Shown here: piece after piece, positions 26,087-33,795 of the stretch | Layout of the letters: each line of letters opens with the position of its first letter | Position numbering within the stretch: the stretch's first letter is position 1 | From: Collinsella sp. | Lineage (GTDB): Bacteria > Actinomycetota > Coriobacteriia > Coriobacteriales > Coriobacteriaceae | NCBI GenBank assembly: GCA_019424905.1 | Contig: JAHYYP010000001.1 | Span: 1-64,000, forward strand | Length of the DNA: 64,000 nt | Direction of reading: 5' to 3' | The notes under the pieces: model-generated | The model's input: the letters and a program-made list of their open reading frames with translations, nothing else | Told to the model about the DNA's origin: nothing | Databases searched by the model: none | Program-made: the position numbers and the translations under genes

Positions 26087-26824
26087 CTAGGCAAGCGGAT
26101 TCTTTTTTGCCATGCCATTAGCACGCGGAAGGGAAACAGATGCCTGACGAGTCTTTTTAAGGATAATAAATTCACGGTGACCCAGACCATTCGGCAAATC
26201 AAGGTCGTCCGTCATAAGCGTGGTAAAGCCGCATATCTTTGCAGCAGCAATACCAGATTGAAACTCTTCATCAGATGGATTCCCCTTCGTAATAACAAAG
26301 AGACCACCATCTTTTAGAAAAGGAGAAGCATATTCAACGAGAACCGGTAATGGTGCGAGCGCACGGGCGGTCACAACTGCAAATTGCTTCTTATGGGATC
26401 GAGCATATTCCTCAAGACGATCGTGAACGGCATAAGCATGCTTGAGTCTAAGCGCACTAACAAAGGAGTTAACAGCATCTACTTTCTTGCCAACGGAATC
26501 GATATAGGTAGCCTTTCGCCCACTTGCAATAGTCAACGGAATACCTGGAAATCCAGCACCGGTACCCATATCAAGCAAAGCACCTTCAGGAGCTTTATCA
26601 ATATAGGGCAGTAAAACAAGTGAGTCCAGAATATGAAGGACGGCTGCATCATCAACATTCAGGATGCGCGTTAGATTAGTAGTCTTATTGGCCTCCAGAA
26701 CAAGATCAAGATGCTGGATACAGACACGAAGGCTCTCGTCGGAGACCTTCAAAGAATAGTCTTTGCGATACGAAATAAGACGGCCCAGCATTTGGCTTGC
26801 CTGCTCATCAGTTAAAACAAACAA
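26087..26824 (-). CDS. rsmG: 16S rRNA (guanine527-N7)-methyltransferase
   Basis: An SAM-dependent enzyme that methylates G527 of 16S rRNA. The Rossmann motif LLDMGTGAGFPGIPL and the RALAPLPVLVEY segment are typical. The best start is TTG 26824, six bases after AAAGGAG, giving 245 residues; a longer frame to 26893 would cross the jag terminator. rsmG next to parA-parB is a common arrangement around bacterial origins. It has its own start, since a terminator separates it from jag. Confidence 0.92.
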   Translation of the reverse strand: MFVLTDEQASQMLGRLISYRKDYSLKVSDESLRVCIQHLDLVLEANKTTNLTRILNVDDAAVLHILDSLVLLPYIDKAPEGALLDMGTGAGFPGIPLTIASGRKATYIDSVGKKVDAVNSFVSALRLKHAYAVHDRLEEYARSHKKQFAVVTARALAPLPVLVEYASPFLKDGGLFVITKGNPSDEEFQSGIAAAKICGFTTLMTDDLDLPNGLGHREFIILKKTRQASVSLPRANGMAKKNPLA

Positions 26825-26869
26825 GACGACTCCTTTCTGACAAAAATCAGTGTATCGAGAACTTTTGAC

Positions 26870-26902
26870 AAAAAAAGGGGACGTGGAAACCACGTCCCCT
26901 TA
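26870..26902 (-). terminator. terminator of the rpmH-jag operon
   Basis: AGGGGACGTGG pairs with CCACGTCCCCT; on the minus strand seven T follow. It lies just beyond the jag stop. Confidence 0.9.
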
Positions 26903-26919
26903 GCATAGACTCGAGAAGA

Positions 26920-27489
26920 TTATCGAGCAACAATCACAACATGGCGATCGGGGTCAGAGCCCTCAGAATGCGTGTCGACAGCATCGTTACCACGAAGGGC
27001 AATATGAACCAGTCGACGTTCGTAGGCATTCATAGGCGGCAAGGAAACACTTTTATGAGTGCGAATAGCGCGCTCGGCAGCGGACTGGGCCATAGAAGCA
27101 ACCTTGTCCTGTCGACGGCTCTTATAACCTTCGACGTCGACGACGACCGGATACCTAAAGCCAAGCTTGCGACTCACCAACAGGGAGAACATAACTTGAA
27201 GAGCATCGAGGGTACGTCCATGGCGGCCAATGAGAACAGCAAGATCAGGAGCAGTTACGTCCAGGATCAACTCGCCCTCGTCACCCTCATACTCATCGAT
27301 GGGTGAGTTCGCCGCATCGAAGTGCGAAAGGATGGAACGCAGAATGGAAATAGCCACATCGGCAATGGTGTCGAGCTCCTCATCGGTCAGCTCTTCACCA
27401 GCCTTGTAACGCTGTGCAATCTCGGGATAATCGCCCGCGACCCGCGGGGCAACCTCCTCAAGCATATCCTCGACGATCTCTTCAGACAT
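26920..27489 (-). CDS. jag: RNA-binding protein Jag (KhpB)
   Basis: A 189-residue protein with an acidic N-terminal part, a KH domain containing LIGRHGRTLDALQ (GxxG loop) and a C-terminal R3H domain with RAIRTHKSVSLPPMNAYERR. Jag binds RNA and affects cell elongation in Gram-positive bacteria. ATG 27489 follows TGGAG; a TTG at 27501 overlaps that site. It is the last gene of rpmH-rnpA-yidD-yidC-jag. Confidence 0.92.
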   Translation of the reverse strand: MSEEIVEDMLEEVAPRVAGDYPEIAQRYKAGEELTDEELDTIADVAISILRSILSHFDAANSPIDEYEGDEGELILDVTAPDLAVLIGRHGRTLDALQVMFSLLVSRKLGFRYPVVVDVEGYKSRRQDKVASMAQSAAERAIRTHKSVSLPPMNAYERRLVHIALRGNDAVDTHSEGSDPDRHVVIVAR

Positions 27490-27504
27490 AACGAACTCCA
27501 AAAG

Positions 27505-27516
27505 TTAGGTACCTAA
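27505..27516. repeat. 12-bp palindrome TTAGGTACCTAA, copy 2
   Basis: Identical to 24004-24015, including the flanking G. It lies in the 44-base gap between yidC and jag, 11 bases before the likely jag binding site. Confidence 0.6.
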
Positions 27517-27533
27517 ATAAGAATACTATCCCA

Positions 27534-28304
27534 CTACTTCTTCTTGTGCGGGCGCGGCTTCTTCTCGCGACGAGTAACCTCGACCTGCAGCGGAGCGTTC
27601 TTAAGACGCTCTTCCTCATCGGCCTTGGCCTTATCGATAACCTTCTGCGTCACGAAGATCTGCTGGACAACCTGCCAGGCGGAAGACACGTCGTAGTACA
27701 GCAGAACGCCGACGGGCAGGCTCCAACCCATCCAAAGCATCATGACGGTCATGACAACGGCCATCATGCGCATGCTCTGGGCCTGCTGACCAGTCTGATT
27801 GCGTGACATATACAGCTGCGGAATCAGGGTCAAGACAGCGAACAGAATCAGGCAAACCAGCGCAGGCAGCGCAACCATAAAGCCATCGGCAAAGGAAGCG
27901 CTCGGCGTGGTGGTAAGGTCAGGCAGGATATTGAAGAACGAGAACGTGCCGTCGCTAAAGTAGTTCGGCAGGTTACGCAGCAGCGTAAACAGGGCGAACA
28001 GGACAGGCATCTGGATTAACAGCGGCAGACAACCAGCCATGGGGTTGAACTTGTTCTCGCTGTAGAACTTCTGCATCTCCTCGGCCTGACGCTGGGGATC
28101 GTCGGCATAGCGCTCCTGGATCTCGAGCATCTTGGGCTGCAGCACCTGCATGCGAGCCGTCGACTTGGTCGACTTGAGCATAAGCGGCGTCAGCAGCAGA
28201 CGGATGATGACCACCAGGATGATGATGGACAGGCCCCAGTCGACCGCAAAGGTCTGGATGAGCTTGAGCAGCTCGAAAAGGATGTTAACGATCCAATCCC
28301 ACAT
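27534..28304 (-). CDS. yidC: membrane protein insertase YidC/Oxa1
   Basis: An integral insertase that places proteins in the cytoplasmic membrane, alone or with Sec. The 256-residue form lacks the large periplasmic domain, as in Gram-positive bacteria. Core helices are at about 20-42, 90-112, 143-165, 180-200 and 202-222; the hydrophilic-groove Arg is in IIRLLLTPLM, and NPMAGCLPLLIQMPVLFALF is the family core. The basic tail KKPRPHKKK may contact the ribosome. GGAGG precedes the ATG. No lipobox is seen. Confidence 0.95.
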   Translation of the reverse strand: MWDWIVNILFELLKLIQTFAVDWGLSIIILVVIIRLLLTPLMLKSTKSTARMQVLQPKMLEIQERYADDPQRQAEEMQKFYSENKFNPMAGCLPLLIQMPVLFALFTLLRNLPNYFSDGTFSFFNILPDLTTTPSASFADGFMVALPALVCLILFAVLTLIPQLYMSRNQTGQQAQSMRMMAVVMTVMMLWMGWSLPVGVLLYYDVSSAWQVVQQIFVTQKVIDKAKADEEERLKNAPLQVEVTRREKKPRPHKKK

Positions 28305-28333
28305 GTAAGTTTTCCTCCGATAGCGAGTGCCCG

Positions 28334-28558
28334 CTAGGGCACAGGGTCATAACCGCCGACGTGCAGGGGATTGCAGCGAGCGATGCGCCTCACGGCAAGC
28401 CAGCAGCCTCTCAAAACACCGTACTTCTCAATCGCCTGAACGGCATATTGCGAGCACGTTGGGTAATAAATGCAGGCGTCAGGCAATAAGGGCGAAATAA
28501 CCTGTTGATATATGCGAATAGGAGCGATGGCAACACGTCGCAAAACGTGATTGCTCAT
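28334..28558 (-). CDS. yidD: membrane protein insertion factor YidD
   Basis: A 74-residue protein with the family core YQQVISPLLPDACIYYPTCS and CNPLHVGGYDPVP, which aids YidC-dependent insertion at the membrane. Its ATG overlaps the rnpA stop (ATGA), so the two are coupled. Confidence 0.93.
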   Translation of the reverse strand: MSNHVLRRVAIAPIRIYQQVISPLLPDACIYYPTCSQYAVQAIEKYGVLRGCWLAVRRIARCNPLHVGGYDPVP

Positions 28559-28893
28559 CGCTCCTCCCCGGCAACGCCGGCGCGTTTCATAAGCGAACGC
28601 AATGCCTTGTCCATCTCCTGAGGCGAAGAGATCCTCGTCTTGGGAGTAGCGAACAAGATGATGTCATAACCCGCAACGGGAAATCCGCAGCTGCGGGCGG
28701 CCTCGCGCATCACACGCTTAGAACGGTTGCGCACGACTGCGCAACCGAGCCGTTTAGCACCAACGAAGGCGACCCTTCCGGAGTCGCCTTCGCCAACCGA
28801 TTCACATATGGTCATTCGAATCAGAGGGTGATTGAAACGACGCCCCTGACTGAACACATGCTCGAAATCTTGCCGAGACTTAATAGTCTTCAT
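28555..28893 (-). CDS. rnpA: ribonuclease P protein component
   Basis: The 112-residue basic protein binds the RNase P RNA for tRNA 5' processing. Seen: a start like MKTIKSRQDFEHVFSQGRRF, the RNR-type motif AVVRNRSKRVMREAAR and YDIILFATPKT. It lies 20 bases after rpmH and overlaps yidD by four bases. No clear ribosome binding site precedes the ATG, so it may be read by coupling from rpmH. Confidence 0.93.
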   Translation of the reverse strand: MKTIKSRQDFEHVFSQGRRFNHPLIRMTICESVGEGDSGRVAFVGAKRLGCAVVRNRSKRVMREAARSCGFPVAGYDIILFATPKTRISSPQEMDKALRSLMKRAGVAGEER

Positions 28894-28913
28894 GCGAGAT
28901 GTGTGTATCGCTG

Positions 28914-29048
28914 CTAGACAGTGAGACGCTTGCGGCCCTTGGCGCGGCGACGGGCGAGCACGGCACGACCACCCTTGGTGGCCATACGGGCACGGAAGCC
29001 ATGGGTCTTGGCACGCTTACGCTTATTAGGCTGATACGTACGCTTCAT
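28914..29048 (-). CDS. rpmH: 50S ribosomal protein L34
   Basis: A 44-residue, highly basic protein starting [20 protein letters not shown] and ending KGRKRLTV, typical L34. GAGGAA precedes ATG 29048. It is the first gene of the operon leading left from the origin, behind a near-consensus promoter at 29121-29150. Confidence 0.97.
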   Translation of the reverse strand: MKRTYQPNKRKRAKTHGFRARMATKGGRAVLARRRAKGRKRLTV

Positions 29049-29120
29049 CTTAAGTTCCTCCTGCTGCATTTCGAGTGTCCGCGGGAGCGCGGACGCAGAT
29101 ATAGACACGTGAGCTTGAAG

Positions 29121-29150
29121 ATTGTAGGGAAATCAATGTTCAAATGTCAA
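29121..29150 (-). promoter_or_regulatory. promoter of the rpmH operon
   Basis: On the minus strand TTGACA (29150-29145) and TACAAT (29126-29121) are separated by 18 bases, a near-perfect sigma-70 promoter. The leader of about 65 bases has a small hairpin GTCCGCG-CTCC-CGCGGAC. Confidence 0.8.
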
Positions 29151-29393
29151 GAAATCAAAGGTAAAAGGTCGCGCAGTTCACACGGTTCCCCCATAAGCTC
29201 AACCGAAATTTGCGCCGCATTACAACTTTTCACGATATTTCATCGAGTTTTCGACAGGTCATGTTGGCAATGTTGAGAACTTTTCGCCTGTTTTCCAAAG
29301 TTTTCAACAGGTTTTGAAAAGTTGTCGAAAGATGAGAAACATTGCACGGTGAGCTACTATTTGTTCGAAACCTTTTGAAAGATTGCGAGCGGC
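29151..29393. other. left origin region (oriC-like motif cluster)
   Basis: AT-rich sequence between rpmH and the ATPase gene. It holds repeated 9-mers of the form TTTTCnnnn: plus strand at 29227, 29248, 29281, 29291 and 29301; minus strand at 29312-29320 (TTTTCAAAA) and 29322-29330 (TTTCGACAA). Three of them, at 29281, 29291 and 29301, follow at exactly 10-bp steps. Similar motifs recur at 32460-32550. They resemble but do not equal the DnaA box TTATCCACA. Together with strand bias and neighbouring genes, I read this as one half of a two-part origin. Confidence 0.65.
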
Positions 29394-30722
29394 ATGTCTG
29401 ACGACTTTTACACCATGGTCGATTCCGGAGACCCGGCACCCGACAACGAGCACATCACCGGCGTGCGCGAAAAGCGTGGCGAGGAAGAGCAGGCCGCTGC
29501 GAAAACGCAGGCTGCCATGTATGCCGCACGCATCGCGGTCTATGACGACATGCTGTCGACGCCGCGCGTCATCGTCATCGAACCTAAGGACGTGCGCACC
29601 TATCTGGAAGAGACAACCAACACCGTCTACCAGTGCATGAAAGAACAGGGCGGGCACATCTCGCTCATGGTTATCCGCGAGATTGTCGAAAACTTTATCC
29701 ACGCCCACTTTGCAGAGCCCATCATCTCGATCCTAGACGGCGGCGACACCATCCGATTCGCAGACCAGGGACCGGGGATCGACGACAAGGAGCGCGCGTT
29801 CGACTTTGGCGTTACCAGCGCAAACAGCAACATGAAACGATACATCCGCGGAACCGGAGCCGGGTTTCCCATGGTGCAGGAGTACCTGGAAAACGCCGGC
29901 GGCGCTGTATCCATCGAGGACAACATGGGCAACGGCACCGTGGTCACGGTAAGCCTGAATCCCAAGCGCGTACAGGAAATCGAGCGCGCCGGAGGGCGAG
30001 GGGCCGCCGTGCGCCCCGAGACGGAGCAGCCGGCGTATCCCCTATCCAGCACGTTTGCACAGCAGCCCGTGGCGCAGCAGATGCAGCAGCCTGGAAGTTT
30101 TCCCATGCAAGACCCCCAGACACCGCTGGGCAACCCAGTGCAAAACATGCCGGAGGGGATAGGCTCGGCAGATCCGGACACAGGCGCCGTGCAGCAGACG
30201 GCGGCCATGCCAAACGTCGCGCAAATGGGCTACCAACCGTACCCACAAGGGTATCCTCCCCAATATATGCCGCAGCAGGGATATGCCCAGCCGTATCCAC
30301 AGCAGTATCCTCAGCCGTACCAGCAGCCGTATCAGCAGATGCCGCAGGGAAACCTCAACCCCTGGACTCAGCAGATGCCGCCGCAGCCTTACCAACAGTG
30401 GCCGCAAAGTTTTCAACAGCAGATGCCGCCCATGCAGAGTTCTCAACAACCAGCAGCTCAAATGATGTATCCTAATGCGGCGAATCAATACGCACAACCG
30501 CAGTCGGACGTGTTTATAAGCGAACGCGGCAACGCTGCATTAGGGTATCTGGCCCAACATCAAGAGTGCGGCGCGACGGACTTGGCGCGGGCGTTTGGAA
30601 ACTCTGCACCCACCTGGTCGCGCACGCTCAACGATTTGGCGCAGACGGGCTTGATAGTCAAACATGGGCAGAAATACCATCTGACCGAAATCGGAAGCGC
30701 TCGCGTGCGGGCCCAAGCTTAA
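29394..30722 (+). CDS. GHKL-type ATPase with Pro/Gln-rich linker and C-terminal winged helix
   Basis: The 442-residue protein has a GHKL ATPase domain at about 60-190: N-box REIVENFIHAHF, G1 DQGPGI (124-129), G2 GTGAGFPMV (153-161) and MGNGTVVTV. There is no phosphorylatable His box and no receiver or membrane segment. A long linker (about 195-375) is rich in Pro, Gln, Tyr and Met, and the last 60 residues form a winged-helix-like domain (NAALGYLAQHQECGATDLAR onward). It sits between the two origin motif clusters, 15 bases upstream of dnaA on the same strand. I infer a nucleotide-dependent DNA-binding regulator; its target is unknown. The ribosome binding site is weak. Confidence 0.75.
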   Translation: MSDDFYTMVDSGDPAPDNEHITGVREKRGEEEQAAAKTQAAMYAARIAVYDDMLSTPRVIVIEPKDVRTYLEETTNTVYQCMKEQGGHISLMVIREIVENFIHAHFAEPIISILDGGDTIRFADQGPGIDDKERAFDFGVTSANSNMKRYIRGTGAGFPMVQEYLENAGGAVSIEDNMGNGTVVTVSLNPKRVQEIERAGGRGAAVRPETEQPAYPLSSTFAQQPVAQQMQQPGSFPMQDPQTPLGNPVQNMPEGIGSADPDTGAVQQTAAMPNVAQMGYQPYPQGYPPQYMPQQGYAQPYPQQYPQPYQQPYQQMPQGNLNPWTQQMPPQPYQQWPQSFQQQMPPMQSSQQPAAQMMYPNAANQYAQPQSDVFISERGNAALGYLAQHQECGATDLARAFGNSAPTWSRTLNDLAQTGLIVKHGQKYHLTEIGSARVRAQA

Positions 30723-30737
30723 GGAACGGGAGAGACA

Positions 30738-32444
30738 GTGGACGAGGAAGCAAGCATCATCCTGGGGGATGCCATCGCCTTTTGTCAGCGCGACGGCCAA
30801 GATGCGCGCCTCATCAACATGCTGGGGCAATCGCGTGCTGTGAGCCTGACCGAGGACACCTTGACGATTGAGGCCCCCTCACGATTTGCCATCGCTCAGC
30901 TCAAAAAGCATCAGCCGACCATCGAGGCGTACCTGGAAGAGATCGCCTTTGCACCGATTGCGCTCAACATCGTGGCACCACAGGGCTCCGCGGCAGATAA
31001 CGCCGCACCCGCGGCACCCGTCGTTCCCCCGGCGGCGCCAGCTACCACCACAGTGTCGGCTCCCGAGCATCAAATCGGCGATGTTTCCCGTGAAACCATG
31101 CCCACCGTCTCGACGCCGGCGGTCCCCATGTCCGCTGCCACGCACATGCCTATCGCGCACGACGCAACACCGGGCGAGGATTCGGGCATCGCAATCAAAA
31201 ACACGCTTTCGGCCGACGATTTCCGCCGCATGATGAACCAGATGAAAGGCGAGGCGCCTGCAAAGAGTGCAAAACCAGCCTCCACATCGCCCATGAGCGT
31301 CCCCGCAGCTGCGGCACCGATCGAGCAGAACACCGACGGCGCGCCGCTCGCGGCCAACTCGAAATTCACCTTCGAAAACTTTGTCTACGGCCCAGAAAAC
31401 AGCCATGCCTATCGCTCAGCCCTCAAGTTTGCCGCGCTCGCGGACGAACGCGGCACATGCACATCCCTGTTCATCTATGGCAAATCGGGGCTGGGCAAGA
31501 CCCATCTGCTGCTCGCCATCAAAAACGAGCTCGCCGAAAAGTCGCCCGAGATCAAGGTAAAGTACGCCAACTCACAGGCGTACCTCGATGACCTGATGAC
31601 GGAGTTCGACCGCCAAAAGAAGAGCAACGCCCCCATCATGCAGGCATACCACGACGTGGACGTGCTCATCATCGACGACATTCAAAACATCATCGGCAAG
31701 CGCGCGAGCGTGGACTACTTCTTCCAGCTCATGGACGAGTTTATCCGCAACAACAAAAAAGTCGTCATCGCAGCCGACCGTGCGCCCAAAGACCTGAGCA
31801 TGGACGAGCGCCTTACCAGCCGTTTTAATGCCGGTATGCTCTGTTTGGTGGCGGAGCCCAGCTACGAGATGAAATACAAGATCTTGCAGCGCTACTACGA
31901 GAACACGATAGCCGCCGCACCCGAGGCGGGTGACGACTCGCTGCTGGCGGCCTATGGCGGCGATGGTGGGCATCTGACCGACGAGCACTTTAAGCACATG
32001 GCAGAAGTCTCGGGAACCAACATCCGCGAACTCGAGAGCTTCTGCGAACGCTGCGCCGGCGAGGCAGGAGACCGCGAACGCGAGGGCAGCGAGCTCAGTT
32101 TCGACGACATCGACGCCATCGCAAGCCAGTACTTCGATACGTCGGCCAAAAAGATCAACGTGCAGACGGTCCAGTCTGTCATTGAAGAGCAGTACGGCGT
32201 GACGCACGAGGAACTCATCGGCCCGCGCCGCAACGCCAACATAGCCAAAGCCCGCCATATCGCCATATATCTGGCCATCGAGATGTGCGAGATGACGACT
32301 ACGGCGGTGGGCGCGGAGTTTGGCAACCGCAACCACTCAACCGTCAGTACGAGCTATAAAAAGGTTCAGAAGATGATTCAGGAAGACCGCACCATAACCG
32401 AGGATCTCAAATCGCTGCGAGATAAAATTACACTGCGCTCGTAG
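30738..32444 (+). CDS. dnaA: chromosomal replication initiator DnaA
   Basis: DnaA opens the origin and loads DnaB. The 568-residue protein has a short domain I, a long low-complexity domain II (about 85-215), the AAA+ domain with Walker A GKSGLGKT (248-255) and Walker B VDVLIIDDIQ, and the C-terminal DNA-binding domain. The signature region reads FGNRNHSTV (528-536), where most DnaA have FGGRDHTTV or FGGRDHSTV: Asn530 replaces Gly and Asn532 replaces the Asp that contacts box bases. The start is GTG 30738 after GGGAGAG. A parS-like sequence lies in the domain II codons. Confidence 0.96.
   Translation: MDEEASIILGDAIAFCQRDGQDARLINMLGQSRAVSLTEDTLTIEAPSRFAIAQLKKHQPTIEAYLEEIAFAPIALNIVAPQGSAADNAAPAAPVVPPAAPATTTVSAPEHQIGDVSRETMPTVSTPAVPMSAATHMPIAHDATPGEDSGIAIKNTLSADDFRRMMNQMKGEAPAKSAKPASTSPMSVPAAAAPIEQNTDGAPLAANSKFTFENFVYGPENSHAYRSALKFAALADERGTCTSLFIYGKSGLGKTHLLLAIKNELAEKSPEIKVKYANSQAYLDDLMTEFDRQKKSNAPIMQAYHDVDVLIIDDIQNIIGKRASVDYFFQLMDEFIRNNKKVVIAADRAPKDLSMDERLTSRFNAGMLCLVAEPSYEMKYKILQRYYENTIAAAPEAGDDSLLAAYGGDGGHLTDEHFKHMAEVSGTNIRELESFCERCAGEAGDREREGSELSFDDIDAIASQYFDTSAKKINVQTVQSVIEEQYGVTHEELIGPRRNANIAKARHIAIYLAIEMCEMTTTAVGAEFGNRNHSTVSTSYKKVQKMIQEDRTITEDLKSLRDKITLRS
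31082..31097. promoter_or_regulatory. parS-like site inside dnaA, two mismatches
   Basis: TGTTTCCCGTGAAACC differs from the consensus at positions 7 and 16. It encodes DVSRET in the variable domain II, where protein constraint is weak. Confidence 0.5.
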
Positions 32445-32682
32445 GGAAATAGAGACACCTGTTGAAAACTTGTCGAAACGCCGGGCATAACATGTCTAAA
32501 ACTCGCCACAAGGCGATGAAAAGTTTTCCGCAGGTTTTGAACGTGGAAAACACGGTCGGTTGCGCACAGGGCGCTGTCGATTCTCTTTTTGGGGTTGACC
32601 AGCGCTTTTGGGAGTAATCAACAGTTTCGTCAGTGCTATTACTATTATTAAGATATTTATATCTATAGAAAGGTATTAAAAG
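32445..32682. other. right origin region with AT-rich stretch (dnaA-dnaN gap)
   Basis: Box-like motifs: TTTTCAACA (minus, 32460-32468), TTTCGACAA (minus, 32470-32478), TTTTCCGCA (plus, 32524-32532) and TTTTCCACG (minus, 32542-32550). The first two repeat the order and spacing found at 29312-29330. An AT-rich run (about 32636-32670, with ATTATTAAGATATTTATA) follows and is a candidate unwinding element. AAAGG at its end is the dnaN binding site. Confidence 0.7.
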
Positions 32683-33786
32683 ATGAAGTTCACCGTCAGC
32701 CAAAGCTCGCTCACGCAAGCCATCGGCGTCGTTATGAAAGGCGTCGCTTCGGCATCTACCCTTCCCATCCTGTCGGGCGTGCTCGTTAAGGCGCAGGACG
32801 GCATCTTGGAATTCCAAACCTCTAACTACACCATCTCGATTCGTCATCGCATTGCCGCGCATGTCGAAGAAGAGGGCGAGATGGTGATTCCCTGCAAGAT
32901 GCTCTCGAACATTACGAAGACCCTTCCCGACGCCCCGGTTACCTTTGAGCTCTCGGAGCGTCAGGTGCTGATCGGATGCGAGAAGAGCTCCTTCCGCCTC
33001 AACACGCTCGACGCCAACGATTTCCCCGAGTTCCCCGCCTATGCCATCGAAAGTGCGGTGGAGCTCCCGACCGATATCCTGTCCGAGATGGTCGGCCGCG
33101 TGTGGCGCGTCACTTCGACCGATAAGGCCCGCCCCATCCTGGGAGGCGTGCACATGAAGGTCGAGAACAACACCGTGCGCCTGGTGGCAACCGACTCCTT
33201 CCGTCTGGCTGTATGCGACACCCAGGTCGAGACCTCGACGCTCGAGGGGTCCTTTGAGCTCAACGTTCCGGCCGACGCCTTCAACGACGCCCTGAGCATC
33301 ATGGCCAGCCAGGCGACCATCATGATCGGCGCCGCGGACACCCAGGTTGTCTTTGAGGCCGGCAACACCACCTACGTGTCGCGCCGTATCGAGGGCGTGT
33401 ACCCCAACTACAAGCAGCTCATCCCCGATTCGTGCGTGACGAGCGTCAAGATCGACGTGGCGGCTTTTAATGCCGCCCTCAAGCGCGTGGCGGTCATCGC
33501 GAGCGCGAACCCCGCAGTCAAGTTCGAGATCGATGTCGAGAACGGCCAGATGGGCCTGTCCTCCATCTCCAATGACCAGGATCTGGCGCAGGAGACAATC
33601 GATGTCGAGGCCGAGGGCGAGTCGGGCACCATCGCCTTTAACTACCACTACATCTTTGGCTGCCTCAATGCCCTATCCAAGGAGAAGGAGATCACGCTGG
33701 AGCTCAAGAGCTACTCGCAGGCGGGTATCTTTAAGTCCTACGACAAGATCAACTATCTGTACCTGGTCATGCCGGTTCGCATCTAG
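32683..33786 (+). CDS. dnaN: DNA polymerase III beta subunit (sliding clamp)
   Basis: The 367-residue protein is a three-domain clamp that encircles DNA and tethers polymerase. Seen are the start MKFTVSQSSLTQAIGVVMKG, the segment LEFQTSNYTISIRHRI, DSFRLAVCDTQ, and the C-terminus YLVMPVRI, which forms the peptide-binding cleft. AAAGG precedes the ATG. It is followed after nine bases by recF. Confidence 0.96.
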   Translation: MKFTVSQSSLTQAIGVVMKGVASASTLPILSGVLVKAQDGILEFQTSNYTISIRHRIAAHVEEEGEMVIPCKMLSNITKTLPDAPVTFELSERQVLIGCEKSSFRLNTLDANDFPEFPAYAIESAVELPTDILSEMVGRVWRVTSTDKARPILGGVHMKVENNTVRLVATDSFRLAVCDTQVETSTLEGSFELNVPADAFNDALSIMASQATIMIGAADTQVVFEAGNTTYVSRRIEGVYPNYKQLIPDSCVTSVKIDVAAFNAALKRVAVIASANPAVKFEIDVENGQMGLSSISNDQDLAQETIDVEAEGESGTIAFNYHYIFGCLNALSKEKEITLELKSYSQAGIFKSYDKINYLYLVMPVRI

Positions 33787-33795
33787 CGCTGCGCC

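Noticed and set aside
29242..29256. Canonical DnaA boxes TTATCCACA in the origin
   Set aside because: No exact canonical box was found in either origin region; only TTTTC-type variants are present, so they are called box-like.
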